Assembly (NCBI RefSeq): GCF_014638745.1
Contig: NZ_BMFO01000002.1
Span: 496,001 to 560,000 of the forward strand
Origin: Arenimonas maotaiensis
GTDB lineage: Bacteria; Pseudomonadota; Gammaproteobacteria; Xanthomonadales; Xanthomonadaceae
DNA: 64,000 nucleotides
Direction: 5' to 3'
Below, piece after piece: positions 14,964-23,015 of the stretch. The first letter of the stretch is position 1. The number at the start of each line of letters is the position of its first letter. A program made the translations under genes and the position numbers. The notes beneath the pieces were generated by a model that was not told the DNA's origin, did no database searches, and was given only the letters and a program-made list of their open reading frames with translations.

Positions 14964-16901
14964 TCAGCGCGCGCGCCGGATGCGGCGCGCCAGCGCGCGC
15001 AGGTTGTCGGCCAGCGCCCGGACGTCGCGCGCATCGACGGGTGTTTGGCCGTACCGCAGCGCGGTGTAACGGCGCGCGGCATCCGTCAGCGCCGGCGACC
15101 ACGCAGCCCGTCCGGTCAGGCGTGCGGCGTAATCCGGCGCGGTTTCGTGTCGGCGCTTGCCGAGCCCGATCCGCTGCAGGCGCGCCAACAGCCGGCGCCA
15201 GGCTTTTTCCAGCGGATCCGACGGTTCCGGCACGCGGCGCGCCAGCAGGAACAGCGCATACGACAGCAGGGCGGCCAGCGTCATCAGCACCAGTAGCATC
15301 TGCCAGCGTTGCACCTCGGCCAGGCCCATGGCGCGGAACAGCTGCATCTGGCGCGCGGCGTTGAAGCCGACCATCCAGTCGTTCCAGCGCGTGCGCAGGA
15401 AATCGCCGACGTCCAGCAACGGCGACAGCGCGTCGCGGCCGCCGGTCGGCTGCTCGCCGGCGGCGGTGGTCAGGGTGTCGAGGACGTTCTCCGGCGCCAC
15501 CGCTGCGGTTGGATCGACGCGGACCCAGCCTTCGCCCTCCAGCCAGACTTCGTTCCAGGCGTGCGCGTCGCGGCGGTACAGCAGCCAGTAGCCGCCATAC
15601 GGGTTGCGGTAGCCGCCGGCGTAGCCGGTGACCACCCGCGACGGGATGCCGGCGGCGCGCATCATCAGCGCGAACGAGGAGCTGAAGTGCTGGCAGAAGC
15701 CGCGCCGGTAGCCGAACAGGAACTCGTCGACGCCGTTGATGCCGGGTTCGGGCGTATCCAGGGTATAGGCGAAATCGCGCCGGATCCACGCCAGCACGCG
15801 TTCGATGTAGGCGCGCTCGTCGTCCGCTTCCGCCCGCCATTGCCGGGCCAGGGCCTGGGTGCGCGGATTGAAGCCGCGCGGGAACGCCAGGGCGCGCTGC
15901 CGGCTTGCCGCATCCAACCGTTTGCCGTCAGGCGATGACGGCAACGCGCGCGCGCGGTATTGGGTCAGGCGTTGTATCGGTTTGTCGCTCCACGCGCCGT
16001 TGTCCGCGCTCAGGGAATAGCCGTCAGGCGCCGCGGCCGGCCAATCCAAGACCGGCAGATAGCGTTTCTCGGTCGGCTCCAGACTCACCGAATAGCTGAT
16101 GCCGCCAGCGGCTTGGGCGTTGCCGTCGAGCGCCGGCGCCGGCGCGCTGTCCTGCCGGGTGCGGCGCCACTCCAGACCGTCGAAATCCCACAGCACCGGG
16201 CCGCGCCAGTAGCGCTGTTCGGGCGGCGGCGCCGGGCCGTCGAAGTTGACCCGGAACGCGATGCGGTCGTCGGCCAAGGTGTCGAGCCACTGTCCGGGCC
16301 GCATGCTGTCGCCTAGGCCGGCGCCGGTGTCGGACAGGCCCGGCAAGCCCCATAGCGGCGTGGCGATGCGCGGGAACAGCCAGAACAGCGCCGCCGCCAG
16401 CGGCAGCGCCATCAGCACCTGTCGGCCGATGCCCGATGCCAACTGCCGCCAACGGCCGCGCGGCCAGTCCAGCGAACCGGTGCTGGTGATTTGCAGCGCG
16501 AACAGCCAGGTCAGCATGCCGAGCAGGGCCAGCATCAGTGTCAGCGGCCCTTGGTCGTTGAGCAGGGCCGCGAACGGCAGGAACAGCGCAAAGCCAAGCA
16601 GGGCGCGCAAATCGCGCAGGCCGGTGGTTTCCAGGCATTTCAGCGCCATCATCAAGGCCAGCATGCCGGCGGCGGTGTCGCGCCCGAAGCGGCCGTGATA
16701 GGCCAGCAGCACCATCGCCAGCGAAACCGGCAACACCAGCAAAAGCACCAATCGGTGCGGTTTCGGCAGCAGATAACCGGCCAGGCACAGCAACAGCACC
16801 AGCACGCTCAGCAGCGGCGGCAATTGCGGCAACAGCGGCAACGCCGACAACGCGGCGCAGACTGCCGTCAGGCGGCGCAGGGCGGTATCCGGCTTATCCA
16901 T
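14964..16901 (-). CDS. tgpA: TgpA-like transmembrane transglutaminase-fold protein (DUF3488)
   Basis: Inner-membrane protein of 645 residues. The N-terminal third has about six transmembrane helices (approximately 28-45, 52-68, 76-90, 100-115, 119-140, 160-176). The periplasmic domain contains the transglutaminase-core triad: Cys403 in RRGFCQHFSSSFALM, His447 in DAHAWNEVW and Asp463 in RVDPTA. Another membrane segment lies near 545-562, followed by an arginine-rich cytoplasmic tail resembling DUF4129. TgpA of Pseudomonas is essential there; its substrate is not defined. The gene overlaps the DUF58 gene by 8 bp and forms the MoxR-DUF58-TgpA operon seen in many proteobacteria. Confidence 0.92.
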   Translation of the reverse strand: MDKPDTALRRLTAVCAALSALPLLPQLPPLLSVLVLLLCLAGYLLPKPHRLVLLLVLPVSLAMVLLAYHGRFGRDTAAGMLALMMALKCLETTGLRDLRALLGFALFLPFAALLNDQGPLTLMLALLGMLTWLFALQITSTGSLDWPRGRWRQLASGIGRQVLMALPLAAALFWLFPRIATPLWGLPGLSDTGAGLGDSMRPGQWLDTLADDRIAFRVNFDGPAPPPEQRYWRGPVLWDFDGLEWRRTRQDSAPAPALDGNAQAAGGISYSVSLEPTEKRYLPVLDWPAAAPDGYSLSADNGAWSDKPIQRLTQYRARALPSSPDGKRLDAASRQRALAFPRGFNPRTQALARQWRAEADDERAYIERVLAWIRRDFAYTLDTPEPGINGVDEFLFGYRRGFCQHFSSSFALMMRAAGIPSRVVTGYAGGYRNPYGGYWLLYRRDAHAWNEVWLEGEGWVRVDPTAAVAPENVLDTLTTAAGEQPTGGRDALSPLLDVGDFLRTRWNDWMVGFNAARQMQLFRAMGLAEVQRWQMLLVLMTLAALLSYALFLLARRVPEPSDPLEKAWRRLLARLQRIGLGKRRHETAPDYAARLTGRAAWSPALTDAARRYTALRYGQTPVDARDVRALADNLRALARRIRRAR

Positions 16902-17859
16902 GGGGCATCAAGGCCAAGGCTTGCAGGCACTGGTGCCGGTGCTCGGCGCCCGAATCGGCGGCGATGCGGACGCCCGGCAGCTGCAGGGCATAGCGCCGCT
17001 GCCGGCGCTCGGCCTCCAGCACCCAGAGCGTCAGCTGCGCGATGCGCGCTTCGTAATCGAGATGCGGCAGGTCGCGCCAGTCCAGCAGCAGTTCATCCGC
17101 GCTGGCGCGTTCGTATTCGCGCACCTGCAGTTGGCCGGTACGCGCGCTGGCCTTCCAGGCGATCTGCTTGCGCGCGTCGCCCGAACGGTATTCGCGCAGG
17201 TGATGCGGCTGGTCGCTGCGGTCGCGGGCGCTGCGGCCGATGCCGCCGTCGGCGGCCGGCGTCTGCATCGGCAACGGCTTGCCGCGCGGCGCGGGATACA
17301 CCAACGCGCGTTCGTGCAGGTTGAGATGGCACCAAGCGCGCGCCAGACCCAACGGGTGGTGGGTCGAGACGGTGACGCGGTCGATGTCCTGCCAGCCGCG
17401 GCGCTCGGCGGCGATCGGCAACAGCGAGCGGCGTTCGGCGGCGTCGAGCGCCAACGCGCAGCGCGCCTCGCCGTGTTCCAACAGCAGCTGCCGCCCGTCC
17501 GGCTTGGCCGATTCGATCAGTACCGGCAGCTGCAGCGTCTGGCCGGCGAACACCGGCGCCGCGGATTGCGTGCGCAGGCGCAGGCCCAGCAACGACAGAT
17601 GGCCGGCGATCAACGCGTTGTTGCACAGACTGATGACCACGAAGCCGAGCAGCAGCGCGGCGTTGTTGTTGTAGTTCAGGCTGCCGAGGTTCAGCACCGC
17701 CAAGGCCAAGCCGACGAACAGGCCGAAACGGGTCGGCAGCACGTAGATGCGCCGGTTGCCGACCGTGAACGGCTGCGCGTCGCGCGCGCCGGCCCGCAGC
17801 CACGGCATGCGGCGCCACCACCGGTCGAGACGTCCGCGCCAGGCGGCCAAGGCCGTCAT
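16894..17859 (-). CDS. DUF58 domain protein
   Basis: A 321-residue protein with two adjacent N-terminal membrane helices (about 45-62 and 66-85, around YVLPTRFGLFVGLALAVLNL) and a C-terminal DUF58 domain carrying the hallmark LREYRSGDARKQIAWKASART near residues 223-243. DUF58 proteins accompany MoxR ATPases and are thought to be their partners, with a von Willebrand-like fold in some members. The stop lies inside the TgpA-like gene start, and the MoxR stop is 1 bp before its ATG, so the three are translationally coupled. The biochemical role is unknown. Confidence 0.9.
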   Translation of the reverse strand: MTALAAWRGRLDRWWRRMPWLRAGARDAQPFTVGNRRIYVLPTRFGLFVGLALAVLNLGSLNYNNNAALLLGFVVISLCNNALIAGHLSLLGLRLRTQSAAPVFAGQTLQLPVLIESAKPDGRQLLLEHGEARCALALDAAERRSLLPIAAERRGWQDIDRVTVSTHHPLGLARAWCHLNLHERALVYPAPRGKPLPMQTPAADGGIGRSARDRSDQPHHLREYRSGDARKQIAWKASARTGQLQVREYERASADELLLDWRDLPHLDYEARIAQLTLWVLEAERRQRRYALQLPGVRIAADSGAEHRHQCLQALALMPHG

Positions 17860-17860
17860 T

Positions 17861-18799
17861 TCAGGCGACGGCGACGCTTTCGAGCAGGGCCGCCGCCAGC
17901 TCGCGGTTGCGGCCCTCGATGTCGGGATGGATCCGGTGCGCCGCGGCGTCGAGGAACACCGCCTGCACGTCGTTCGGCGTCACGAATCCGCGGCCGTCGA
18001 GGAAGGCGTTGGCTTTGGCCGCCGCCAACAGCGACAGCCCCGCGCGCGGCGACAGCCCGACGCGGATGCCCGGGAACTGGCGCGAGCGAGCGACCAGCTT
18101 CTGCACGTAGTCAATCAGGGCGTCCGAGCAATGCAGGGCCTGGGCCTGTGCACGCAAGGCCAGTACGCTGGCCACGTCGGGGAAGGCCGGCGCCACCGGC
18201 GCGCCGAGCGTGGCGCCGCCTTTCAGCAACGCGCGCTCATGTTCGGCCGGGATGTAGCCCATGCCGATGCGCAGGGTGAAACGGTCGAGTTGGGAATCCG
18301 GCAAGGCGAAGGTGCCGGACAGGTCGGTCGGGTTCTGGGTGGCGATCACGAAGAACGGGTCGGGCAGGGCGTGCGTGCTGCCGTCGATGCTGACCTGGTG
18401 CTCGGCCATCGCTTCCAGCAATGCGCTCTGCGTGCGCGGCGGCGCGCGGTTGATTTCGTCGGCGAGCAGGATCGAGGTGAATGCCGGCCCGCGATGCAGT
18501 TCAAACCGGCGCCGGTCCGGATCGTACACCGAGACGCCGAGGATGTCGGACGGCAACAGGTCGGCGGTGAACTGGACGCGCTTGAAGTCCAGCCCGAGCG
18601 CGCCGGCCAAGGCCCGCGCCAGGGTGGTCTTGCCCGTTCCCGGCAGGTCCTCGATCAGCAGGTGGCCGCCGGCCAAGAAGGCGATGAACGCCGACTTCAC
18701 CGCTTGCGGGTTGCCCAGCACCTGCCGGTTGCAGGCCGCCAACGCGCGTTGCAGGGGGGTGAGGCTGGCGTCGGATGCCTGATGCAGGGGATTGGACAT
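17861..18799 (-). CDS. MoxR-family AAA+ ATPase
   Basis: A 312-residue chaperone-like ATPase. Walker A is DLPGTGKTT (residues 51-59, Lys57), Walker B is ILLADEINRAPP near residue 113, followed by QSALLEAMAEHQVSIDG and the sensor 1 segment FVIATQNP. The winged C-terminal part contains GLSPRAGLSLLAAAKANA, a MoxR signature. The family assists maturation of metabolic complexes or cell-envelope proteins; the partner DUF58 and TgpA-like genes follow immediately. A good promoter (TTGACC-17-TATTAG) is visible 28 bp upstream of the ATG. Confidence 0.94.
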   Translation of the reverse strand: MSNPLHQASDASLTPLQRALAACNRQVLGNPQAVKSAFIAFLAGGHLLIEDLPGTGKTTLARALAGALGLDFKRVQFTADLLPSDILGVSVYDPDRRRFELHRGPAFTSILLADEINRAPPRTQSALLEAMAEHQVSIDGSTHALPDPFFVIATQNPTDLSGTFALPDSQLDRFTLRIGMGYIPAEHERALLKGGATLGAPVAPAFPDVASVLALRAQAQALHCSDALIDYVQKLVARSRQFPGIRVGLSPRAGLSLLAAAKANAFLDGRGFVTPNDVQAVFLDAAAHRIHPDIEGRNRELAAALLESVAVA

Positions 18800-18826
18800 G
18801 GCGGATTCCGGTCAAAGAAGTCCATT

Positions 18827-18855
18827 CTAATACGCTGCCGTGCAGGGCAGGTCAA
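18827..18855 (-). promoter_or_regulatory. Promoter of the MoxR-DUF58-TgpA operon
   Basis: On the minus strand TTGACC (18855-18850) and TATTAG (18832-18827) have a 17-bp spacer; a TAGAAT overlaps just downstream. It points to the MoxR start codon at 18799. Confidence 0.75.
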
Positions 18856-18979
18856 TCCCGCCGGATTTCTGAAAACCCTTGAATTACAATTACATGCCGT
18901 GCGCTCCGGCGGCATTCGGGCGGCGTCGGCCGGCTTGCCGCATGGCCGATGCCGGTTCAGCCGACGGCAATCCGCCGGA

Positions 18980-19008
18980 TTGACTTAGGTGGATGAATCC
19001 ATTAGAAT
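18980..19008 (+). promoter_or_regulatory. Promoter of yceD-rpmF, immediately before the start codon
   Basis: TTGACT (18980-18985), 17-bp spacer, TAGAAT (19003-19008). The ATG of yceD begins 9 bp after the -10 hexamer, so a normal start site leaves almost no leader. Confidence 0.8.
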
Positions 19009-19017
19009 TTAGCGCTT

Positions 19018-19530
19018 ATGTCTGCCACCTTGCCCCCGCAACTGGATGTTTGGCGCATGGTGGTGAACCAGCGCCGCTTCGAAGGAAGCCTGCCGTTGGC
19101 GCAGATGCCGCGCCTGATGGAGCTTCTCGCGGACGGCGAAGGCGACTGCCGCTACACGGTCGATTTCTACCGCGACCCGCTCAAGATCGATGTCATGCAC
19201 ATCCGCTTGCAGACGGTGTTCCACCTGGTGTGTCAGCGCACGTTGGAGCGCTTCGCACACCCGGTCGAAATCGACCAGCGCCTCGGTCTGATCAGCGACG
19301 AGGCGCAGGAAGCTTCCCTGCCGGAAGGCATGGAGGCGGTATTGATCGAAGGCAACGGCGAGGTCTCGCCGCTGCAGCTGATCGAAGACGAGCTTCTGCT
19401 GGCGGTGCCTCTGGTGCCGATCAACCCGGACGCTTCCGGCCTGGATCCGAAATGGAGCGGGGACGAGGCGGTCGAGGAAGAAAAACCCAATCCCTTCGCG
19501 GCCCTTGCGGCGCTGAAGGACCACACGTAA
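19018..19530 (+). CDS. yceD: YceD family protein (DUF177)
   Basis: A 170-residue acidic cytosolic protein encoded directly before rpmF, the standard position of YceD, a family linked to 23S rRNA maturation. Visible family features are the LDVWRMVVNQRRFEGSLP opening, HLVCQRTLERFAHPVEID and a C-terminal ELLLAVPLVPINPD with a downstream KPNPFAALAALK segment. Most family members have paired cysteines in the central region; only one cysteine remains here, so a metal site is unlikely. The only upstream promoter abuts the ATG at 19018, implying a leaderless or nearly leaderless mRNA unless a later start (Met14) is used. Confidence 0.88.
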   Translation: MSATLPPQLDVWRMVVNQRRFEGSLPLAQMPRLMELLADGEGDCRYTVDFYRDPLKIDVMHIRLQTVFHLVCQRTLERFAHPVEIDQRLGLISDEAQEASLPEGMEAVLIEGNGEVSPLQLIEDELLLAVPLVPINPDASGLDPKWSGDEAVEEEKPNPFAALAALKDHT

Positions 19531-19557
19531 CATCGCATTTCGTTCCGGAGTCTAACC

Positions 19558-19752
19558 ATGGCCGTTCAAAAATCCCGTCGTACCCCCTCCACCCGCGGTA
19601 TGCGCCGTTCGCACGACGCCCTGTCCGCCAAGCAGCTGGCCACCGATCCGACCACCGGCGAAACCCATCTGCGCCATCACGTGACCAAAGACGGTTTCTA
19701 CCGCGGCCGCAAGGTCGTCGACGTCAAATCGGCGGTCGAAACCGAAGAGTGA
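19558..19752 (+). CDS. rpmF: 50S ribosomal protein L32
   Basis: A 64-residue ribosomal protein beginning [20 protein letters not shown], the invariant L32 N-terminus, with [14 protein letters not shown] in the C-terminal part. It belongs to the cysteine-free form of L32, so no zinc is bound. It lies 27 bp after yceD and shares its promoter. A 13-bp perfect hairpin follows about 30 bp downstream, before fabH. Confidence 0.97.
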   Translation: MAVQKSRRTPSTRGMRRSHDALSAKQLATDPTTGETHLRHHVTKDGFYRGRKVVDVKSAVETEE

Positions 19753-19784
19753 GGCTTGCCCGGTCACCGGGTATGCTCTAAGGT

Positions 19785-19813
19785 AATTAAGGCGAGCTCG
19801 GCTCGCCTTAATT
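19785..19813. terminator. Perfect hairpin between rpmF and fabH (terminator or attenuator)
   Basis: 13-bp perfect stem AATTAAGGCGAGC / GCTCGCCTTAATT with a TCG triloop. The following bases (GTTTCTG) are not a clean U-tract, but the AATT arm supplies U residues on the right side, so partial termination of yceD-rpmF is plausible. It is symmetric and could act on either strand. Confidence 0.6.
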
Positions 19814-19845
19814 GTTTCTGAAACGCCATACGGGATTCCCACATC

Positions 19846-20820
19846 ATGCCTATCTATTCGCGCATCGCCGGCACCGGCAGCTATCTTCCGGAGCGCGTGC
19901 TCACCAACGCCGACCTGGAGAAGATGGTCGACACCAACGACGAATGGATCGTCAGCCGCAGCGGCATCCGCGAGCGCCACATCGCCGCCGAGGGCGAGAA
20001 CACCAGCGACCTGGCCTACCAGGCCGCGCTGAAGGCGCTGGAGGCCGCCGGTATGCAGGCGTCGGATATCCAATTGATCATCGTCGGCACCACCACGCCC
20101 GACATCGTGTTTCCGTCCACCGCCTGCCTGCTGCAGGACAAGCTCGGCATCGCCGGCTGCGGCGCGTTCGACGTCAACGCCGCCTGCTCCGGCTTCCTGT
20201 ACGCGCTCAGCGTGGCCGACCAGTTCATCCGCGCCGGTACGGTCAATAACGTGCTGGTGATCGGCGCCGAGACCCTGACCCGCATCGTCGACTGGACCGA
20301 CCGCGCCACCTGCGTGCTGTTCGGCGACGGCGCCGGCGCCGTGGTGCTGAAGGCCGATGCCGAGGCCGGCATCCTGTCCACGCACCTGCATGCCGACGGC
20401 GGCAAGAAAGAGCTGCTGATTTGTCCGGCCGGTCCGTCCAAGGGCTTCGACAACACGCAGGCCAACGCCGGCGTGAAAGTGCTGATGGCCGGCAGCGAAG
20501 TGTTCAAGCACGCGGTCAAGGCGCTGGATTCGGTGGTCGACGAGACCCTGCAGGCCAACGGCCTCGACAAATCCGACCTGGACTGGCTGATTCCGCACCA
20601 AGCCAACCTGCGCATCATCGAAGCCACCGCCAAGCGTCTGGAGATGTCGATGGATCAGGTCATCGTCACCGTCGACAAGACCGGCAACACCTCGTCGGGT
20701 TCGGTGCCGCTGGCGCTGGACGAAGCCGTCCGCTCCGGCAAAGTGCAACGCGGGCAACTGCTGCTGTTGGAAGCGTTCGGCGGCGGCTTCACCTGGGGCT
20801 CGGCGCTGATCCGCTACTGA
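19846..20820 (+). CDS. fabH: Beta-ketoacyl-ACP synthase III
   Basis: Initiates fatty acid synthesis by condensing acetyl-CoA with malonyl-ACP. The 324-residue thiolase-fold enzyme has the Cys-His-Asn triad: Cys114 in [11 protein letters not shown], His251 in [10 protein letters not shown] and Asn281 in [12 protein letters not shown]. The N-terminal [17 protein letters not shown] and the C-terminal [14 protein letters not shown] are typical. It follows rpmF by 93 bp; the plsX gene, often found between them in Gammaproteobacteria, is absent. It opens the fab cluster. Confidence 0.97.
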   Translation: MPIYSRIAGTGSYLPERVLTNADLEKMVDTNDEWIVSRSGIRERHIAAEGENTSDLAYQAALKALEAAGMQASDIQLIIVGTTTPDIVFPSTACLLQDKLGIAGCGAFDVNAACSGFLYALSVADQFIRAGTVNNVLVIGAETLTRIVDWTDRATCVLFGDGAGAVVLKADAEAGILSTHLHADGGKKELLICPAGPSKGFDNTQANAGVKVLMAGSEVFKHAVKALDSVVDETLQANGLDKSDLDWLIPHQANLRIIEATAKRLEMSMDQVIVTVDKTGNTSSGSVPLALDEAVRSGKVQRGQLLLLEAFGGGFTWGSALIRY

Positions 20821-20826
20821 CCGGAC

Positions 20827-20856
20827 TTGTGGGTACGGAGCGGCAACTGGTTTAAT
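20827..20856 (+). promoter_or_regulatory. Possible promoter in front of fabD
   Basis: TTGTGG (20827-20832), 18-bp spacer, TTTAAT (20851-20856), within the 69-bp fabH-fabD gap. It may add an internal start to the fab operon. Confidence 0.5.
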
Positions 20857-20889
20857 GTCGCCCTCAATCCATCCGGAGTCACCGTACGC

Positions 20890-21834
20890 ATGATCAGCCA
20901 GCTGGCATTCGTCTTCCCGGGGCAGGGTTCGCAGAGCGTCGGCATGCTGGCCGAGCTCGCCGACGCGCACCCGTCCATCCGCGACACCTTCGCCGAAGCC
21001 TCGGACGGCGCCGGCGTCGATCTCTGGCAGATCAGCCAGGAGAATCCCGACGACCGCCTGAACCGGACCGAATTCACCCAGCCGGCACTGCTGGCCGCGA
21101 ACGTGGCGTTGTGGCGCCTGTGGCAGATGCAGGGCGGCGCGCAGCCGGCCATGCTGTCCGGCCACAGCTTGGGCGAATACGCCGCGTTGGTCGCCGCCGG
21201 CGCGCTCGGCTTGGCCGACGGCGCGCGTCTGGTGCGTCTGCGCGGACAGTTCATGCAGGACGCGGTGCCGGCCGGCACCGGCGCCATGGCGGCCGTGCTC
21301 GGCGCCGAGGACGCGCAGGTCGAAGCGGTCTGCGCCGACAGCTCGCAGGACGGTTCGGTGGTGGTGCCAGCCAACTACAATTCACCCGGACAGATCGTCA
21401 TCGGCGGCCACGCCGAGGCCGTCGACCGCGCCATTGCCGCCTTGCAGGCCGCCGGCATCCGCAAGACGGTCAAACTGGCGGTGAGCGTGCCTTCGCATAC
21501 GCCGTTGATGCGCGCCGCCGCCGAACGCCTGCAGGACGCCATCCTGGCCGCCGCCTGGCGCGCGCCCGAGCGTCCGGTGGTGCACAACGTCGACGCCGCG
21601 GTGAAGACCGACGTGGCCGACATCCGGCGCGCGCTGGTCGAGCAGCTGTATCTGCCGGTGCAATGGACGCGCTGCACGCAGGCGCTGGCCGCGGCCGGCG
21701 TGCGCCACGCCGTGGAATGCGGACCGGGCAAGGTTTTGGCCGGCCTGGTCAAGCGCATCGATAAATCGGTTTCCACCTATAATCTGGCGTCGCCGGCCGA
21801 CTGGCAGGCGACGCTGGCGCAAACCTTCGATTGA
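20890..21834 (+). CDS. fabD: Malonyl-CoA:ACP transacylase
   Basis: Loads malonyl groups from CoA onto acyl carrier protein. The 314-residue protein begins MISQLAFVFPGQGSQSVGM and contains the nucleophile motif GHSLGEY with Ser93, the conserved RGQFMQDAVPAGTGAMAA, and VPSHTPLM with the catalytic histidine. The start ATG at 20890 matches the family N-terminus; an in-frame extension of 21 codons upstream runs through the putative promoter and is not conserved. It is 9 bp upstream of fabG, with a GAGG Shine-Dalgarno for fabG within its stop region. Confidence 0.97.
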   Translation: MISQLAFVFPGQGSQSVGMLAELADAHPSIRDTFAEASDGAGVDLWQISQENPDDRLNRTEFTQPALLAANVALWRLWQMQGGAQPAMLSGHSLGEYAALVAAGALGLADGARLVRLRGQFMQDAVPAGTGAMAAVLGAEDAQVEAVCADSSQDGSVVVPANYNSPGQIVIGGHAEAVDRAIAALQAAGIRKTVKLAVSVPSHTPLMRAAAERLQDAILAAAWRAPERPVVHNVDAAVKTDVADIRRALVEQLYLPVQWTRCTQALAAAGVRHAVECGPGKVLAGLVKRIDKSVSTYNLASPADWQATLAQTFD

Positions 21835-21843
21835 GGATTCGGG

Positions 21844-22587
21844 ATGAGCATGGATTTGAGCGGTGAAGTGGTTCTGGTGACCGGCGCCAGCCGGGGAATC
21901 GGCGCGGCCATCGCCGACCTGTTGGCGGCACGCGGCGCCACTGTCGTCGGCACCGCCACCTCGCAGGCCGGCGCCGATGCCATCAGCGCGCGTCTGGCGC
22001 CGCACGGCGGCACCGGCAGGGTGCTGGACGTGACCGACGGCGCCGCCGTTGAAGCGGCCGTGGACGACATCGCCAAGACCTTCGGTCCGGTCAGCGTGCT
22101 GGTCAACAACGCCGGCATCACCCGCGACCAGATCCTGATGCGCATGAAGGACGAGGACTGGGACGCCATCATCGACACCAACCTGAGCTCGGTGTACCGC
22201 ACCAGCAAGGCGGTGATGCGCGGCATGATGAAGGCGCGCAAGGGCCGCATCATCAACATCGCCTCGGTCATCGGCCTGACCGGCAACGCCGGCCAGTCCA
22301 ATTACGCCGCGGCCAAGGCCGGCATCATCGCGTTCTCTAAATCGCTGGCCAAGGAAATCGGCTCGCGCGGCGTCACCGTCAACGTGGTGGCGCCGGGCTT
22401 CATCCAGACCGACATGACCGACGGCCTGCCGGAAGACGCCAAGCAGGCGCTGATGGCGCAGATCGCCCTCGGCCGCCTGGGCAGCCCGGCCGACATCGCC
22501 GAAGCGGTGGCCTTCCTGGCCGGTCCGGCCGCGGCCTACATCACCGGCGAAACCCTGCATGTCAACGGCGGCATGTACATGGCCTGA
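21844..22587 (+). CDS. fabG: 3-oxoacyl-ACP reductase
   Basis: NADPH-dependent short-chain dehydrogenase that performs the first reduction of each fatty-acid elongation cycle. The 247-residue protein has TGASRGIG near residues 13-20, NNAGITRDQ, and the catalytic Ser141, Tyr154 and Lys158 in YAAAKAG. The C-terminal TGETLHVNGGMYM is highly characteristic of FabG and supports the assignment over other SDRs. It sits in conserved order between fabD and acpP. Confidence 0.97.
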   Translation: MSMDLSGEVVLVTGASRGIGAAIADLLAARGATVVGTATSQAGADAISARLAPHGGTGRVLDVTDGAAVEAAVDDIAKTFGPVSVLVNNAGITRDQILMRMKDEDWDAIIDTNLSSVYRTSKAVMRGMMKARKGRIINIASVIGLTGNAGQSNYAAAKAGIIAFSKSLAKEIGSRGVTVNVVAPGFIQTDMTDGLPEDAKQALMAQIALGRLGSPADIAEAVAFLAGPAAAYITGETLHVNGGMYMA

Positions 22588-22608
22588 GCCACGGCCGCCG
22601 GAAACTGA

Positions 22609-22624
22609 TAAAATACTCTAAAAT
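22609..22624 (+). promoter_or_regulatory. Tandem -10 elements upstream of acpP
   Basis: Two TAAAAT hexamers (22609-22614 and 22619-22624) in the 121-bp fabG-acpP gap, about 90 bp before the acpP start. acpP commonly has its own strong promoter; matching -35 elements are weak here. Confidence 0.5.
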
Positions 22625-22708
22625 CCCGCCAGCGCGAGTTCTGGGCCGAGCGCCGGCGGAAACCATTCAACAGCCCAATATCGTCACTCCGCGGGAGGAG
22701 AAAGTTTC

Positions 22709-22948
22709 ATGAGCACTATCGAAGAACGCGTCAAGAAAATCGTGGTTGAACAGCTGGGCGTCAAAGAAGAAGAAGCCACCGCCAATGCGTCGTTCGTCGA
22801 CGATCTCGGCGCCGACTCGCTCGACACCGTGGAGCTGGTGATGGCTCTGGAAGAAGAGTTCGAGTGCGAAATCCCGGACGAAGAAGCCGAGAAGATCACC
22901 TCGATCCAGCAGGCCATCGATTACATCAAGGCCCACGTCAAGGCCTGA
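22709..22948 (+). CDS. acpP: Acyl carrier protein
   Basis: The 79-residue acidic carrier of growing acyl chains. Ser37 in the [16 protein letters not shown] motif is the 4'-phosphopantetheine attachment site. The N-terminal [18 protein letters not shown] and the last helix are those of FabG-linked ACPs. A strong Shine-Dalgarno (GGGAGGAG) precedes the ATG. A GC-rich hairpin 22 bp after its stop may limit read-through into the next gene, which would help make acpP more abundant than its neighbours. Confidence 0.98.
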   Translation: MSTIEERVKKIVVEQLGVKEEEATANASFVDDLGADSLDTVELVMALEEEFECEIPDEEAEKITSIQQAIDYIKAHVKA

Positions 22949-22969
22949 TCGCCCGCATACGGAACGCCA

Positions 22970-22992
22970 CAGGGCCGCTTCATGCGGCCCTG
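22970..22992 (+). terminator. Hairpin downstream of acpP
   Basis: Stem CAGGGCCGC / GCGGCCCTG (9 bp) with loop TTCAT. It is followed by TCTGCTTCC, a poor U-tract, so termination is probably partial. It could also protect the acpP mRNA 3' end. Confidence 0.55.
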
Positions 22993-23015
22993 TCTGCTTC
23001 CGGCCGGCCCCGCGC

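Noticed and set aside
14964-18799. MoxR-DUF58-TgpA operon as a novel system
   Set aside because: This three-gene module is already known in many proteobacteria.
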